Assembly: GCA_035772405.1 (NCBI GenBank)
Contig: JAYKKM010000470.1
Location: 300,122 to 364,121, forward strand
Direction of reading: 5' to 3'
Source of the DNA: Chrysogorgia sp. JL179-B06
Taxonomy: Eukaryota; Cnidaria; Anthozoa; Scleralcyonacea; Chrysogorgiidae
DNA length: 64,000 nucleotides
Shown: positions 40,200-54,600 of the stretch, piece after piece
Layout: each line of letters opens with the position of its first letter
Numbering within the stretch: position 1 is the first letter of the stretch
Position numbers and translations under genes: made by a program
Notes under the pieces: generated by a model
What the model saw: only the letters and a program-made list of their open reading frames with translations
Database searches by the model: none
What the model was told of the DNA's origin: nothing

Positions 40200-41380
40200 C
40201 GATCGTGTAAGAAAAAGATTTACATTCCCTCAGGGAAAAATGTAGAAATATAATAAATATATATAATAGAAAGTTATAATAAATATACCAGTCAACTCAA
40301 AAAACATATCTGCACCTTATATTAAAATTATTCTAGAATTTGCTGTATGAATGTTTGTTTATATTTAGAAAATTAATGTAAATGTCCCAGAATTATTAAA
40401 TAAATGAACCTATCAATGATGATTGCATATTCACTGGTAAAACTGTAAAATATATCTCAGATTTAAGGCATGCCTGGTGGCAAAGCTAAAAGGGCCACAA
40501 GTAGGTAATGTTAAAATTCCCAAATCTGATGAAAATGTGTTTAGGGGCTGGTAGTATTGTAAAACTATTTTAATTCCATTTCCGCCTTCCCCAAGGATAA
40601 CACATGACTATGCCACTGTCTACCACACCAATTTATCACCCCACCAATTTATCACCCCACCATGCAGTACCTACAATAAATTATTTAAAACATTTACTTG
40701 GGATGCCATCGGTAGCCTTTGGGGTTTCGATCATGTCACGTTGAACTTCAAAGAATAATTTCATTTCTGAATTTAATGCATTCTCATCAATATTTTGAAA
40801 CATACTTTTAAAATCTGCATGGTCACCATCCTGGAACACTTTCATTTCTGACATCACTTTATCTTTTGCATATTTCTCCCTTCTTTCTGCATTAATCCTC
40901 TTGTTTTTCTTCATGCAGTTTATACCTCAGCTCCTCAGTATTCATAAATGATTCCCCTTTTCACTTTTGTGCTTTATTATCCACAAAAACAGATTTCAAT
41001 GTCTTATAAAAACTATTTGCCTTGATGTTTGCACAATTTATGCACATTGCTGAATGTCCTGTGGCATTTATAACCACGGAACAGTTTTTGGCAGAATGTC
41101 TGAGTCAATTAGTTGTTTCATTTTCAGAAGTAATAAATTCCCAATGTTGAGGAAAACCTACGATGTCGCCATATCTGTCATGGGTGTTTTTCTCAGGTTC
41201 TACTTCAAATCCTTTGCAAAGAGGCACTACTGTACAAAATTTAAAAAAATTATCCAGAAATTATTTTGTTAGAGTAAATGTGTCCACACCATGACCAAAG
41301 GAAACCTTGCTAACTTTCTTTGACATAAAACTCAAACTACGTTTTTGTAAAGTTTAAGCTCTCTGATAAGTCTTTTACCC
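40200..41380. other. Mostly non-coding; one minus-strand coding-like scrap
   Basis: A minus-strand frame at 40681-40914 (KVFQDGDHADFKSMFQNIDE...FFEVQRDMIE) weakly resembles a segment seen in THAP/P-element-like transposases, too short to assign. The rest shows nothing. Confidence 0.3.
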
Positions 41381-41394
41381 ACTCTAAATCCACA

Positions 41395-41490
41395 TAAAAT
41401 AACACTGTTGTAATAATAATAATAATAATAGTAATAATAATCTTTCATAATGGCAGTCAGTCTAAATATTATTTTATATACATGTAAATA
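41395..41490. repeat. Dispersed repeat with TAA microsatellite, copy 1
   Basis: AAATAACACTG, then TAATAA repeats, then CAGTCTAAATATTATTTTA. The same order occurs at 43505-43590. Confidence 0.75.
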
Positions 41491-41499
41491 GTGATGAAG

Positions 41500-43480
41500 A
41501 GTTTGAATGATTTTAATAAAAAAACATTGCACACATTATGTATGGCAAACCAAATCGCTATATTTAAATAATTAATCTTTGTTTGTAACATCCATTTCTT
41601 TATAAGACTAGCATACTATTATAGAGTAAGTTGTAAATACTGTAGGTTCGATTAAAAGCGTATTTATTTGTTTCTTTCTACCAGATACGTTCAAATTTGG
41701 TTTGCGTAGTTCAATCTTGAGTTCTGCCACACTCGTGTACTTTGGATTCTTGCGACTGCATTCAATACAGCCTACTTTTTGGCAATTGTGACAGAAAACA
41801 TCATCCTATTTCATTTTCTCCCACAATTGCAGAATCCTGGTAGGTCACAGTGGGGTGGAACATGGAACTGGACTTGTAGGAAGTTGCCATAGGGTGATTC
41901 TCAGTAAGATAAAAGCTGCGTACATAGTTAGCTCTTAAAAGTTGCCATCATTTCCCTGTGTTGTCAATTCTTTACTGCTGCATGTTTAGCTACTTTGGTC
42001 TGCAGTGAAATTGTGTTATACCCTACTTTATACATGTCATATTGCTTGATAACATGGTAAGGAATTGCATATGGAACTGTCCATGTAGTTACATTAACAT
42101 TACTAGGGTAAAATAAGCACATTAAATTAAAATACAGCTTGCAATTTTCATCAAGCTCTAGTTACTCAGCTGGTTCTGATAATATGTGCCTCCCAGTGAG
42201 CACATAATTTCTGGTCAAATCACCAACTGCTGGTTGCGGGTTACTTTACATTGTTTGTAAAATAAGAGCACCATGCTGATCATAATAAGTTGCACAATAA
42301 TAATCCTACAAGACTTATTAGACCAGGCTATTGTACTTGCATGCTGTGCATATCACTTAGTAGATAATGTACAGTTTCACAATGAATTGCCAGAACAATC
42401 TTTAAAATGGCTAGCATGAGGAATATGCTTTGCTATGTTTAATAAGTTGAGAAGAGGCTGGTAAAGAAGACACAGGGCACCTAAAACATTAATAAAATCA
42501 TCAAATTTATCCCTTTGAACAGATTCTAAATAGATGATGTTCAAAAGTTACTGCCAAGCATTTATTTCACAATGAAGTAGTTCTGGTCTATATACCAATG
42601 TGCAGAGGGCCAAGTACGCTAGCTTAGCTGGGAGCGATGAGACATATTCACTAACTTTACATGCTTTTCTCTGTTCATTCTCTTTTCTCTAGTCATTAGT
42701 GAACGGCTTCCAAGTATGGGTTTTAGAAAATCCAATAGATCCCATTGTTGACATGTTGGCATTGCTCACATTTGCATATGGGAGGGGTGTGTTGCAGCTT
42801 GGTTTAACTCATTGCTGGACCAGCTTTGCCATGACATTTCTGTACTTGGTTGTAACACAACAGTACACGCCATCTCATCAGTGAGCTGCTTCCAAAGATC
42901 GTGTAAAACTTGTTGTTTCTATCCCAAGTTCCACATAGTCAAGCTACCAATGGACATTGTAAGTTCACTCGTCTCTAGAGCACCATCATCTGTAAACTGG
43001 AAAATAGAATGATTATCCAGTTCAATTTAACCAAATAAGTTTTTGACCAGATGTCGTACACGAATGTGCAAGTCAATAATCATAAAATTCAGGCTAGTGA
43101 CTGTTCTTGAAACTGCAGGTGCACCAGGTATCTGATCAACATGATCAATGTTCAGATCTTTCACAAACATTTCCTGTTGCAAATCTAATCCCAGGCAGGT
43201 GATGTTTCGTGGGAGCCATATTTCCTTCTCAGAATTGAAGTATGATGCTTGGGTTTTACAAACAAGTGTAAACTTTCTTTGGAATAGAAAATTATGGTAC
43301 TTCAAAGCTAGGGCATGCTTCAGGCGAAAGTTGGTAATCTTTCATGGATTTTTCAAACAATTGTTGGAGGTGTTTTCCTTTCTTGTATCCTATAAATAAC
43401 TCACTGACCAGTTCTTTCTCTGCATTAGCTGCAATGTAGTCCCATGCACCATAGAAAGAACCCACCTATAACAATAATAC
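41500..43480. other. Non-coding or strongly decayed DNA
   Basis: Minus-strand frames at 42680-43380 have somewhat protein-like stretches (for example MFVKDLNIDHVDQIPGAPAV at about 43170) broken by many stops. Possibly a decayed transposon or host pseudogene. No family assigned. Confidence 0.35.
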
Positions 43481-43504
43481 ACTTTTATTAAAAACGCACT
43501 TTAA

Positions 43505-43590
43505 TAAAATAACACTGTAATAATAATAAAAATAATAATAGTCATAATGGTGCCCAGTCTAAATATTATTTTATATGCATGCAAATTAGC
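43505..43590. repeat. Dispersed repeat with TAA microsatellite, copy 2
   Basis: Direct copy of 41395-41490 with small differences. Confidence 0.75.
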
Positions 43591-43599
43591 CTTTCTGGC

Positions 43600-44545
43600 C
43601 TCGTTACAAAGTGAAGATTCTTTGGAACATCTAAAGGATTCTATATCTAAAGGATAAGCACATATGGCAGGTGATATATACAGTGACCAGATATTACAGT
43701 CGGCTAAAAAAGCAACCCAATATTCAAACTTGGAAAACAGATGGTAATGAGCCAACATGAAAACAATATATCTAACGCACGCCATATATCCCCACCCCTC
43801 CTGTTTATGAGTACGACTCCCCTTCCGCCTACACAACTCCATTTCACCACAGTGCACTACCCTACCTGCCATTTCTCTTCCACACACACAAGCACCTGCA
43901 CCCCACATTGTTTTAGAAAACAATTTTGCAAACTTCTGCAGCAGTTTTTGTTAGAGTTTTGCAAAGTGTTCGAGTATAATAGTACATGTTATAAATTACT
44001 GTAACAAAGTCCAAATAAATTTTCAATTTCACTATAATTTGAGAGCATAATTGTTATACACATACTTTATATCTAGCAAACAATTTAACCAGTGATGCAT
44101 ATAATATATAATTTTGAACATACTTCCTACAGTTATTCATTCTTTCATCAGGCAGTAGATACATGTAAGCCTAAGCGGAACTATTTTTTAATTGGTTAGT
44201 TAATTTTTTGTGGTCTGAATCGTAGTGCTTGGCTATAGATAACACCTCGTTTACATGAGTTTGGGTGGAATGAATTTTTGTGCAGTAATAATGTTTTGTC
44301 TGTCGGTTGATATATAAATCAGAAACGAGTTAATGATTGCCGTAGAAGTAAATGGTTGTGTCTAGAAAGTGTACCGATTTGTCTGATTATTCGTAGTCGA
44401 ATTTGATAGTTTCGATGGAAATGCTTGATGTGATTAAGGAATTTAAGAAGGGAGGCCATAGTGCGAAAACGTCATCGATGCACCTAATCCACTCAAGTGG
44501 AGTAAATGTGATGTTATACGGCACAATTTTTAATGCATGTCAAAC
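43600..44545. other. Non-coding DNA
   Basis: No supported gene. Frames on both strands look like chance. Confidence 0.35.
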
Positions 44546-44548
44546 AAA

Positions 44549-44778
44549 ACGATTTTTCGTGCAACATGTTGCTGCAACAGGGGTGCTACATGGGACAATT
44601 TTTAGTGCATTGTTGGAATATCTAGTCCGCAAGCTCCCGCTTTACATGACCAAAACAAATAACAATGGTGATAAATGTGCGCAGGTAAAAGTTTCTTAAA
44701 ATGCTATTGATATTGAAGAGTTTAGAAGAGGAGATATGATACCAGCACAAAAAAGATGGGACGAATTTTGCTTTTCAC
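44549..44778 (+). repeat. Orphan partial satellite monomer
   Basis: From TTTTCGTGCAACATG to GACGAATTTTGCTTTTCA this matches about two-thirds of the satellite monomer of 45667-64000 in the same orientation, but is more diverged and is separated from the array by about 900 bp of unrelated DNA. Confidence 0.85.
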
Positions 44779-44779
44779 A

Positions 44780-45460
44780 TGTTTAGTTTTCATGTGACGG
44801 GCATTATGCGAGGGGAAATGGCCTCTTATGCCAGTCCTCTTCTAATTCCACCACATGCAACTCGTTGCGATAACTCGCGTGGTTTCAAGACTGATGAAGC
44901 GATCGCCGAGTTTTTTTTAACAAACTTCGAGGTGTTTGGATACAGGTATCCTGATGAAGCACTCTTCTGAGTGTTTCAGATATAGCACCTCAAACAAATC
45001 GGTATTTACCAGAAAATCGAGGTGAAAGTTCGATTAATTATGTAATTTCTCCTTCAATATCTATGCAAGTTAACCACCAACATGGTAATGATTTCCTTTG
45101 TGCAGATTTCGCCATGAATTACTATTGATTTGAAATGTTGACATAATTTGTTTTGATTGGTTGTATTTATTGCGAGTACTTGCCGCAAGTAAAAAATAGT
45201 TCAAAGTTTCCAACAGCGAGTTGCTTCGTGTGAGGACTCCAAATCTGCCTTAAAGCCTGGTTTCCATATTATCGCTATTTCATCTGAGCATGCACATGCA
45301 ATACAGCTATAACTGCATGCATGCATTACATATGAACACGCATGCAATAACAAGGTAAAAATAGCAACTGTACATTGCAAGTTTTCTTGTAAAGCACCCT
45401 GATCATTGTTATGGATAGAGGCGCTATATAAAATGTATTATTATTATATACAATTTTGCC
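44780..45460. other. Spacer between the orphan monomer and the array
   Basis: Contains a short frame at 44779-44970 (MFSFHVTGIMRGEMASYASP), no family recognised, then AT-rich DNA with TGCATGCA words from about 45290. Confidence 0.35.
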
Positions 45461-45469
45461 TGTATTTTA

Positions 45470-45662
45470 TATTTTAATGCATGCAATACAATTTTACATG
45501 CATGTATTTTATCTTTGCATGCATGCAAAACAATTTTGCATGCATGCATTTTATCTTTGCATGCATGGAATACAATTTTGCATGCATCCGTGCATGTATA
45601 TGCATGTATACAGATGTATATGCATGCAATAGTATGTTGCATGCATGCAAGCATTTGCATTG
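45470..45662. repeat. TGCATGCA minisatellite
   Basis: A unit of about 38-42 bp: TTTTATCTTTGCATGCATGC followed by AAAACAATTTTGCATGCATG. It is self-complementary in part and gives matching frames on both strands. It abuts the start of the satellite array. Confidence 0.8.
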
Positions 45663-45666
45663 CATC

Positions 45667-48600
45667 AATATTTTCTAACATCTGCTTTGATTCATAATGA
45701 ACTTGCTTAACATAATCAACTTTGACAGTTGTTACATCAAAAATCTTACATGAATAAAGCTCTGATACTGGATCTGCTGTTGCGGCTCAAGATCTTTTCG
45801 TGCAACATTTTGCCGCAACAGGGGTGTTACACGGGACGATTTTTAGCGCATCGTTGCAATATCTAGTCCCCAAGCTTCCGCTTTACACAACCAAAACAAA
45901 TAACAATGGCGATAATTTTTCTTTTCAACTTCAATAATTTTTATTTTGTTTAATCAATATTTTCTTACATCTGCTTTGATTCACAATGAACTTGTTTAAT
46001 CAACCTTGACAGTTGTTACATCAAAAATCTTACATGAATAAAGCTCTTCTACTTCTGATACTGGATCTGTTACAGCTGAAGATCTTTTTGTGCAACATTT
46101 TTAGTGCATTGTTGCAATATCTAGTCCCCAAGCTTCCGCTTTACACAACCAAAACAAATAACAATGGCGATAAATTTGCACTGGCAAAAGTTTCTTAAAA
46201 TGTTATTGTTGGAGAGTTTAGAAGAGGAGATATGCTACCAGCATAAAAAAGATGGGACGAGTTTTGGTTTTCAACTTCAATAATTTTTATTTTGTTTAAT
46301 CAATATTTTCTAACATCTGCTTTGATTCACAATGAACTTGCTTAACATAATCAACTTTGACAGTTGTTACATCAGAAATCTTACATCAATAAAGCTCTTC
46401 TACTTCTGATCCTAGATCTGTTGCGGCTCAACATCTTTTCATGCAACATTTTGCCGCAACAGGGCGATTTTTAGTGCAATGTTCGAATATATAGTCCCCA
46501 AGCTTCCGCTTTACACGACCAAAACAAATAACAATGGCGATAAATCTGCACAGGAAAACGTTTCTTAAAATGTTATTGATATTGGAGAGTTTAGAAGAGC
46601 AGATATGTTACCAGCATAAAAAAGATGGGATGAGTTTTGCTTTTCAACTTCAATAATTTTTATTTTGTTTAATCAATATTTTCTAACATCTGCTTTGATT
46701 CATAATGAACTTGCTTAACATAATCAACCTTGACAGTTGTTACATCAGAAATCTTACATGAATAAAGCTCTTTTACTTCTGATACTGGATCTGTTCTGGC
46801 TCAAGATCTTTTTGTGCAACATTTTGCCACAGCACAGGACGATTTTTAGTGCATTGTTGGAATATCTAGTGCCCAAGCTACCGCTTTACACAACCAAAAC
46901 AAATAACAATGGCGATAAATCTGCACAGGCAAAGGTTTCTTAAAATGTTATTGATATTGGAGAGTTTAGAAGAGGAGATATGTTACCAGCACAAAAAAGA
47001 TGGGATGAGTTTTGCTTTTCAACTTCAATAATTTTTATTTTGTTTAATCAATATTTTCTAACATCTGCTTTGATTCATAATGAACTTGCTTAACATAATC
47101 AACCTTGACAGTTGTTACATCAGAAATCTTACATGAATAAAGCGCTTCTACTTCTGATACTGGATCTGTTGCGGCTCAAGATCTTTTCGTGCAACATTTT
47201 TCCGCAACAGGGCGATTTTTAGTGGATTGTTGCAATATCTAGTCCCCAAGCTTCCGCTTTACACAACCAAAACAAATAACAATGGCGATAAATCTGCACA
47301 GGCAAAAGTTTCTTAAAATGTTATTAATATTGGAGAATTTAGAAAAGGAGATATGTTACCAGCACAAAAAAGATGGACGAGTTTTGCTTTTCAACTTCAA
47401 TAATTTTCTAACATCTGCTTTGATTCGTAATGAACTTGCTTAACATAATCAACTTTGACAGTTGTTACATCAGAAATCTTACATGAATAAAGCTCTTCTA
47501 CTTCTGATACTGGATCTGTTCTGGTTCAAGATCTTTTCGTGCAACATTTTGCCGCAACAGGGGTGTTACACGGGACGATTTTTAGTGCATTGTCACAACC
47601 AAAACAAATAACAATGGCGATAAATCTGCACAGGCAAAGCTTTCTTAAAATGTTATTAATATTGGAGAGTTTAGAAGAGGAGATATGTTACCAGCATAAA
47701 AAAGATGGGACAAGTTTTGCTTTTCAACTTCAATAATTTTTATTTTGTTAAATCAATATTTTCTAACATCTGCTTTGATTCACAATGAACGTGCTTAACA
47801 TAATCAACCTTGACAGCTGTTACATCAAAAATCTTACATGAATAAAGCTCTTCTACTTCTGATACTGGATCTGTTTGCGGCTCAAGATCTTTTCATGCAA
47901 CATTTTACCGCAACAGGGCGATTTTTAGTGCAATGTTCGAATATATAGTCCCCAAGTTTCCGCTTTACACGACCAAAACAAATAACAATGGCGAAAAATC
48001 TGCACAGGCAAACGTTTCTTAAAATGTTATTGATATTGGAGAGTTTATAAGAGGAGATATGTTACCAGCACAAAAAAGATGGGACGAGTTTTGCTTTTCA
48101 ACTTCAATAATTTTCTAACATCTGCTTTGATTCGTAATGAACTTGCTTAACATAATCAACTTTGACAGTTGTTACATCAGAAATCTTACATGAATAAAGC
48201 TCTTCTACTTCTGATACTGGATCTGTTCTGGTTCAAGATCTTTTCGTGCAACATTTTGCCGCAACAGGGGTGTTACACGGGACGATTTTTAGTGCATTGT
48301 CACAACCAAAACAAATAACAATGGCGATAAATCTGCACAGGCAAAGCTTTCTTAAAATGTTATTAATATTGGAGAATTTAGAAAAGGAGATATGTTACCA
48401 GCACAAAAAAGATGCGACGAGTTTTGCTTTTCAACTTCAATCATTTTCTAACATCTGCTTTGATTCGTAATGAACTTGCTTAACATAATCAACTTTGACA
48501 GCTGTTACATCAAAAATCTTACATGAATAAAGCTCTTCTACTTCCGATACTGGATCTGTTTTGCGGCTCAAGATCTTTTTGTGCAACATTTTGCCGCAAC

Positions 48601-51600
48601 ACGGGACGATTTTTATTTTTTAGTGCATTGTTGGAATATCTAGTCCCCAAGCTACCGCTTTACACAACCAAAACAAATAACACTGGCGATAAATCTGCAC
48701 AGGCAAAGGTTTCTTGAAATGTTATTGATATTGGAGAGTTTAGAAGAGGAGATATGTTACCAGCATAAAAAAGATGGGACAAGTTTTGCTTTTCAACTTC
48801 AATAATTTTTATTTTGTTAAATCAATATTTTCTAACATCTGCTTTGATTCACAATGAACGTGCTTAACATAATCAACCTTGACAGCTGTTACATCAAAAA
48901 TCTTACATGAATAAAGCTCTTCTACTTCTGATACTGGATCTGTTTGCGGCTCAAGATCTTTTCATGCAACATTTTGCCGCAACAGGGCGATTTTTAGTGC
49001 AATGTTCGAATATATAGTCCCCAAGTTTCCGCTTTACACGACCAAAACAAATAACAATGGCGAAAAATCTGCACAGGCAAACGTTTCTTAAAATGTTATT
49101 GATATTGGAGAGTTTAGAAGAGGAGATATGTTACCAGCACAAAAAAGATGGGATGAGTTTTGCTTTTCAACTTCAATAATTTTTATTTTGTTTAATCAAT
49201 ATTTTCTAACATCTGCTTTGATTCATAATGAACTTGCTTAACATAATCAACCTTGACAGTTATTACATCAGAAATCTTACATGAATAAAGCTCTTTTACT
49301 TCTGATACTGGATCTGTTCTGGCTCAAGATCTTTTTGTGCAACATTTTGCCACAGCACAGGACGATTTTTAGTGCATTGTTGGAATATCTAGTCCCCAAG
49401 CTACCGCTTTACACAACCAAAACAAATAACAATGGCGATAAATCTGCACAGGCAAAGGTTTCTTAAAATGTTATTGATATTGGAGAGTTTAGAAGAGGAG
49501 ATATGTTACCAGCACAAAAAAGATGGGATGAGTTCTGCTTTTCAACTTCAATAATTTTTATTTTGTTTAATCAATATTTTCTAACATCTGCTTTGATTCA
49601 TAATGAACTTGCTTAACATAATCAACCTTGACAGTTGTTACATCAGAAATCTTACATGAATAAAGCTCTTTTACTTCTGATACTGGATCTGTTCTGGCTC
49701 AAGATCTTTTTGTGCAACATTTTGCCACAGCACAGGACGATTTTTAGTGCATTGTTGGAATATCTAGTCCCCAAGCTACCGCTTTACACAACCAAAACAA
49801 ATAACAATGGCGATAAATCTGCACAGGCAAAGGTTTCTTAAAATGTTATTGATATTGGAGAGTTTAGAAGAGGAGATATGTTACCAGCACAAAAAAGATG
49901 GGATGAGTTTTGCTTTTCAACTTCAATATTTTCTAACATCTGCTTTGATTCATAATGAACTTGCTTAACATAATCAACTTTGACAGTTGTTACATCAGAA
50001 ATCTTACATGAATAAAGCGCTTCTACTTCTGATACTGGATCTGTTGCGGCTCAAGATCTTTTCGTGCAACATTTTTCCGCAACAGGGCGATTTTTAGTGG
50101 ATTGTTGCAATATCTAGTCCCCAAGCTTCCGCTTTACACAACCAAAACAAATAACAATGGCGATAAATCTGCACAGGCAAAAGTTTCTTAAAATGTTATT
50201 AATATTGGAGAATTTAGAAAAGGAGATATGTTACCAGCACAAAAAAGATGGGACGAGTTTTGCTTTTCAACTTCAATAATTTTCTAACATCTGCTTTGAT
50301 TCGTAATGAACTTGCTTAACATAATCAACTTTGACAGTTGTTACATCAGAAATCTTACATGAATAAAGCTCTTCTACTTCTGATACTGGATCTGTTCTGG
50401 TTCAAGATCTTTTCGTGCAACATTTTGCCGCAACAGGGGTGTTACACGGGACGATTTTTAGTGCATTGTCACAACCAAACAAATAACAATGGCGATAAAT
50501 CTGCACAGGCAAAGGTTTCTTAAAATGTTATTAATATTGGAGAATTTAGAAAAGGAGATATGTTACCAGCACAAAAAAGATGCGACGAGTTTTGCTTTTC
50601 AACTTCAATCATTTTCTAACATCTGCTTTGATTCGTAATGAACTTGCTTAACATAATCAACTTTGACAGCTGTTACATCAAAAATCTTACATGAATAAAG
50701 CTCGGCCTCTACTTCCGATACTGGATCTGTTTTGCGGCTCAAGATCTTTTTGTGCAACATTTTGCCGCAACACGGGACGATTTTTATTTTTTAGTGCATT
50801 GTTGGAATATCTAGTCCCCAAGCTACCGCTTTACACAACCAAAACAAATAACACTGGCGATAAATCTGCACAGGCAAAGGTTTCTTGAAATATTATTGAT
50901 ATTGGAGAGTTTAGAAGAGGAGATATGTTACCAGCATAAAAAAGATGGGACAAGTTTTGCTTTTCAACTTCAATAATTTTTATTTTGTTAAATCAATATT
51001 TTCTAACATCTGCTTTGATTCACAATGAACGTGCTTAACATAATCAACCTTGACAGCTGTTACATCAAAAATCTTACATGAATAAAGCTCTTCTACTTCT
51101 GATACTGGATCTGTTTGCGGCTCAAGATCTTTTCATGCAACATTTTGCCGCAACAGGGCGATTTTTAGTGCAATGTTCGAATATATAGTCCCCAAGTTTC
51201 GGCTTTACACGACCAAAACAAATAACAATGGCGATAAATCTGCACAGGCAAAACGTTTCTTAAAATGTTATTGATATTGGAGAGTTTAGAAGAGGGGATA
51301 TGTTACCAGCACAAAAAAGATGGGATGAGTTTTGCTTTCAACTTCAATAATTTTTATTTTGTTTAATCAATATTTTCTAACATCTGCTTTGATTCATAAT
51401 GAACTTGCTTAACATAATCAACCTTGACAGTTGATACATCAGAAATCTTACATGAATAAAGCTCTTCTACTTCTGATACTGGATCTGTTGCGGCTCAAGA
51501 TCTTTTCGTGCAACATTTTGCCGCAACAGGGCGATTTTTAGTGGATTGTTGCAATATCTAGTCCCCAAGCTTCCGCTTTACACAACCAAAACAAATAACA

Positions 51601-54600
51601 ATGGTGAATAAATCTGCACAGGCAAAAGTTTCTTAAAATGTTATTAATATTGGAGAATTTAGAAAAGGAGATATGTTACCAGCATAAAAAAGATGGGACG
51701 AGTTTTGCTTTTCAACTTCAATAATTTTCTAACATCTGCTTTGATTCGTAATGAACTTGCTTAACATAATCAACTTTGACAGTTGTTACATCAGAAATCT
51801 TACATGAATAAAGCTCTTCTACTTCTGATACTGGATCTGTTCTGGCTCAAGATCTTTTCGTGCAACATTTTGCCGCAACAGGGGTGTTACACGGTACGAT
51901 TTTTAGTGCATTGTCACAACCAAAACAAATAACAATGGCGATAAATCTGCACAGGCAAAGGTTTCTTAAAATGTTATTGATATTGGAGAGTTTAGAAGAC
52001 GAGATATGTTACCAGCACAAAAAAGATGGGACGAGTTTTGATTTTCAACTTCAATAATTTTTATTTGTTTAATCAATATTTTCTAACATCTTCTTTGATT
52101 CATAATGAACTTGCTTAACATAATCAACCTTGACAGCTGTTACATCAAAAATCTTACATGAATAAAGCTGTTCTGATACTGGATCTGTTTGCGGCTCAAG
52201 ATCTTTTTGTGCAACATTTTGCCGCAACACGGGACGATTTTTATTTTTTAGTGCATTGTTGGAATATCTAGTCCCCAAGCTACCGCTTTACACAACCAAA
52301 AGAAATAACAATGGCGATAAATCTGCACAGGCAAAGGTTTCTTAAAATGTTATTGATATTGCATAAAAAAGATGGGACGAGTTTTGCTTTTCAACTTCAA
52401 TAATTTTTATTTTGTTAAATCAATATTTTCTAACATCTGCTTTGATTCACAATGAACGTGCTTAACATAATCAACCTTGACAGCTGTTACATCAAAAATC
52501 TTACATGAATAAAGCTCTTCTACTTCTGATACTGGATCTGTTTGCGGCTCAAGATCTTTTCATGCAACATTTTGCCGCAACAGGGCGATTTTTAGTGCAA
52601 TGTTCGAATATATAGTCCCCAAGTTTCCTCTTTACACGACCAAAACAAATAACAATGGCGATAAATCTGCACAGGCAAACGTTTCTTAAAATGTTATTGA
52701 TATTGGAGAGTTTAGAAGAGGAGATATGTTACCAGCACAAAAAAGATGGGATGAGTTTTGCTTTTCAACTTCAATAATTTTTATTTTGTTTAATCAATAT
52801 TTTCTAACATCTGCTTTGATTCGTAATGAACTTGCTTAACATAATCAACTTTGACAGCTGTTACATCAAAAATCTTACATGAATAAAGCTCGGCCTCTAC
52901 TTCCGATACTGGATCTGTTTTGCGGCTCAAGATCTTTTTGTGCAACATTTTGCCGCAACACGGGACGATTTTTATTTTTTAGTGCATTGTTGGAATATCT
53001 AGTCCCCAAGCTACCGCTTTACACAACCAAAACAAATAACACTGGCGATAAATCTGCACAGGCAAAGGTTTCTTGAAATGTTATTGATATTGGAGAGTTT
53101 AGAAGAGGAGATATGTTACCAGCATAAAAAAGATGGGACAAGTTTTGCTTTTCAACTTCAATAATTTTTATTTTGTTAAATCAATATTTTCTAACATCTG
53201 CTTTGATTCACAATGAACGTGCTTAACATAATCAACCTTGACAGCTGTTACATCAAAAATCTTACATGAATAAAGCTCTTCTACTTCTGATACTGGATCT
53301 GTTTGCGGCTCAAGATCTTTTCATGCAACATTTTGCCGCAACAGGGCGATTTTTAGTGCAATGTTCGAATATATAGTCCCCAAGTTTCGGCTTTACACGA
53401 CCAAAACAAATAACAATGGCGATAAATCTGCACAGGCAAACGTTTCTTAAAATGTTATTGATATTGGAGAGTTTAGAAGAGGAGATATGTTACCAGCACA
53501 AAAAAGATGGGATGAGTTTTGCTTTCAACTTCAATAATTTTTATTTTGTTTAATCAATATTTTCTAACATCTGCTTTGATTCATAATGAACTTGCTTAAC
53601 ATAATCAACCTTGACAGTTGATACATCAGAAATCTTACATGAATAAAGCTCTTCTACTTCTGATACTGGATCTGTTGCGGCTCAAGATCTTTTCGTGCAA
53701 CATTTTGCCGCAACAGGGCGATTTTTAGTGGATTGTTGCAATATCTAGTCCCCAAGCTTCCGCTTTACACAAACAAAACAAATAACAATGGTGATAAATC
53801 TGCACAGGGCAAAAGTTTCTTAAAATGTTATTAATATTGGAGAATTTAGAAAAGGAGATATGTTACCAGCACAAAAAAGATGGGACGAGTTTTGCTTTTC
53901 AACTTCAATAATTTTCTAACATCTGCTTTGATTCGTAATGAACTTGCTTAACATAATCAACTTTGACAGTTGTTACATCAGAAATCTTACATGAATAAAG
54001 CTCTTCTACTTCTGATACTGGATCTGTTCTGGCTCAAGATCTTTTCGTGCAACATTTTGCCGCAACAGGGGTGTTACACGGGACGATTTTTAGTGCATTG
54101 TCACAACCAAAACAAATAACAATGGCGATAAATCTGCACAGGCAAAGGTTTCTTAAAATGTTATTGATATTGGAGAGTTTAGAAGACGAGATATGTTACC
54201 AGCACAAAAAAGATGGGACGAGTTTTGATTTTCAACTTCAATAATTTTTATTTGTTTAATCAATATTTTCTAACATCTTCTTTGATTCATAATGAACTTG
54301 CTTAACATAATCAACCTTGACAGCTGTTACATCAAAAATCTTACATGAATAAAGCTGTTCTGATACTGGATCTGTTTTGCGGCTCAAGATCTTTTTGTGC
54401 AACATTTTGCCGCAACACGGGACGATTTTTATTTTTTAGTGCATTGTTGGAATATCTAGTCCCCAAGCTACCGCTTTACACACAACCAAAACAAATAACA
54501 ATGGCGATAAATCTGCACAGGCAAAGGTTTCTTAAAATGTTATTGATATTGCATAAAAAAGATGGGACGAGTTTTGCTTTTCAACTTCAATAATTTTTAT

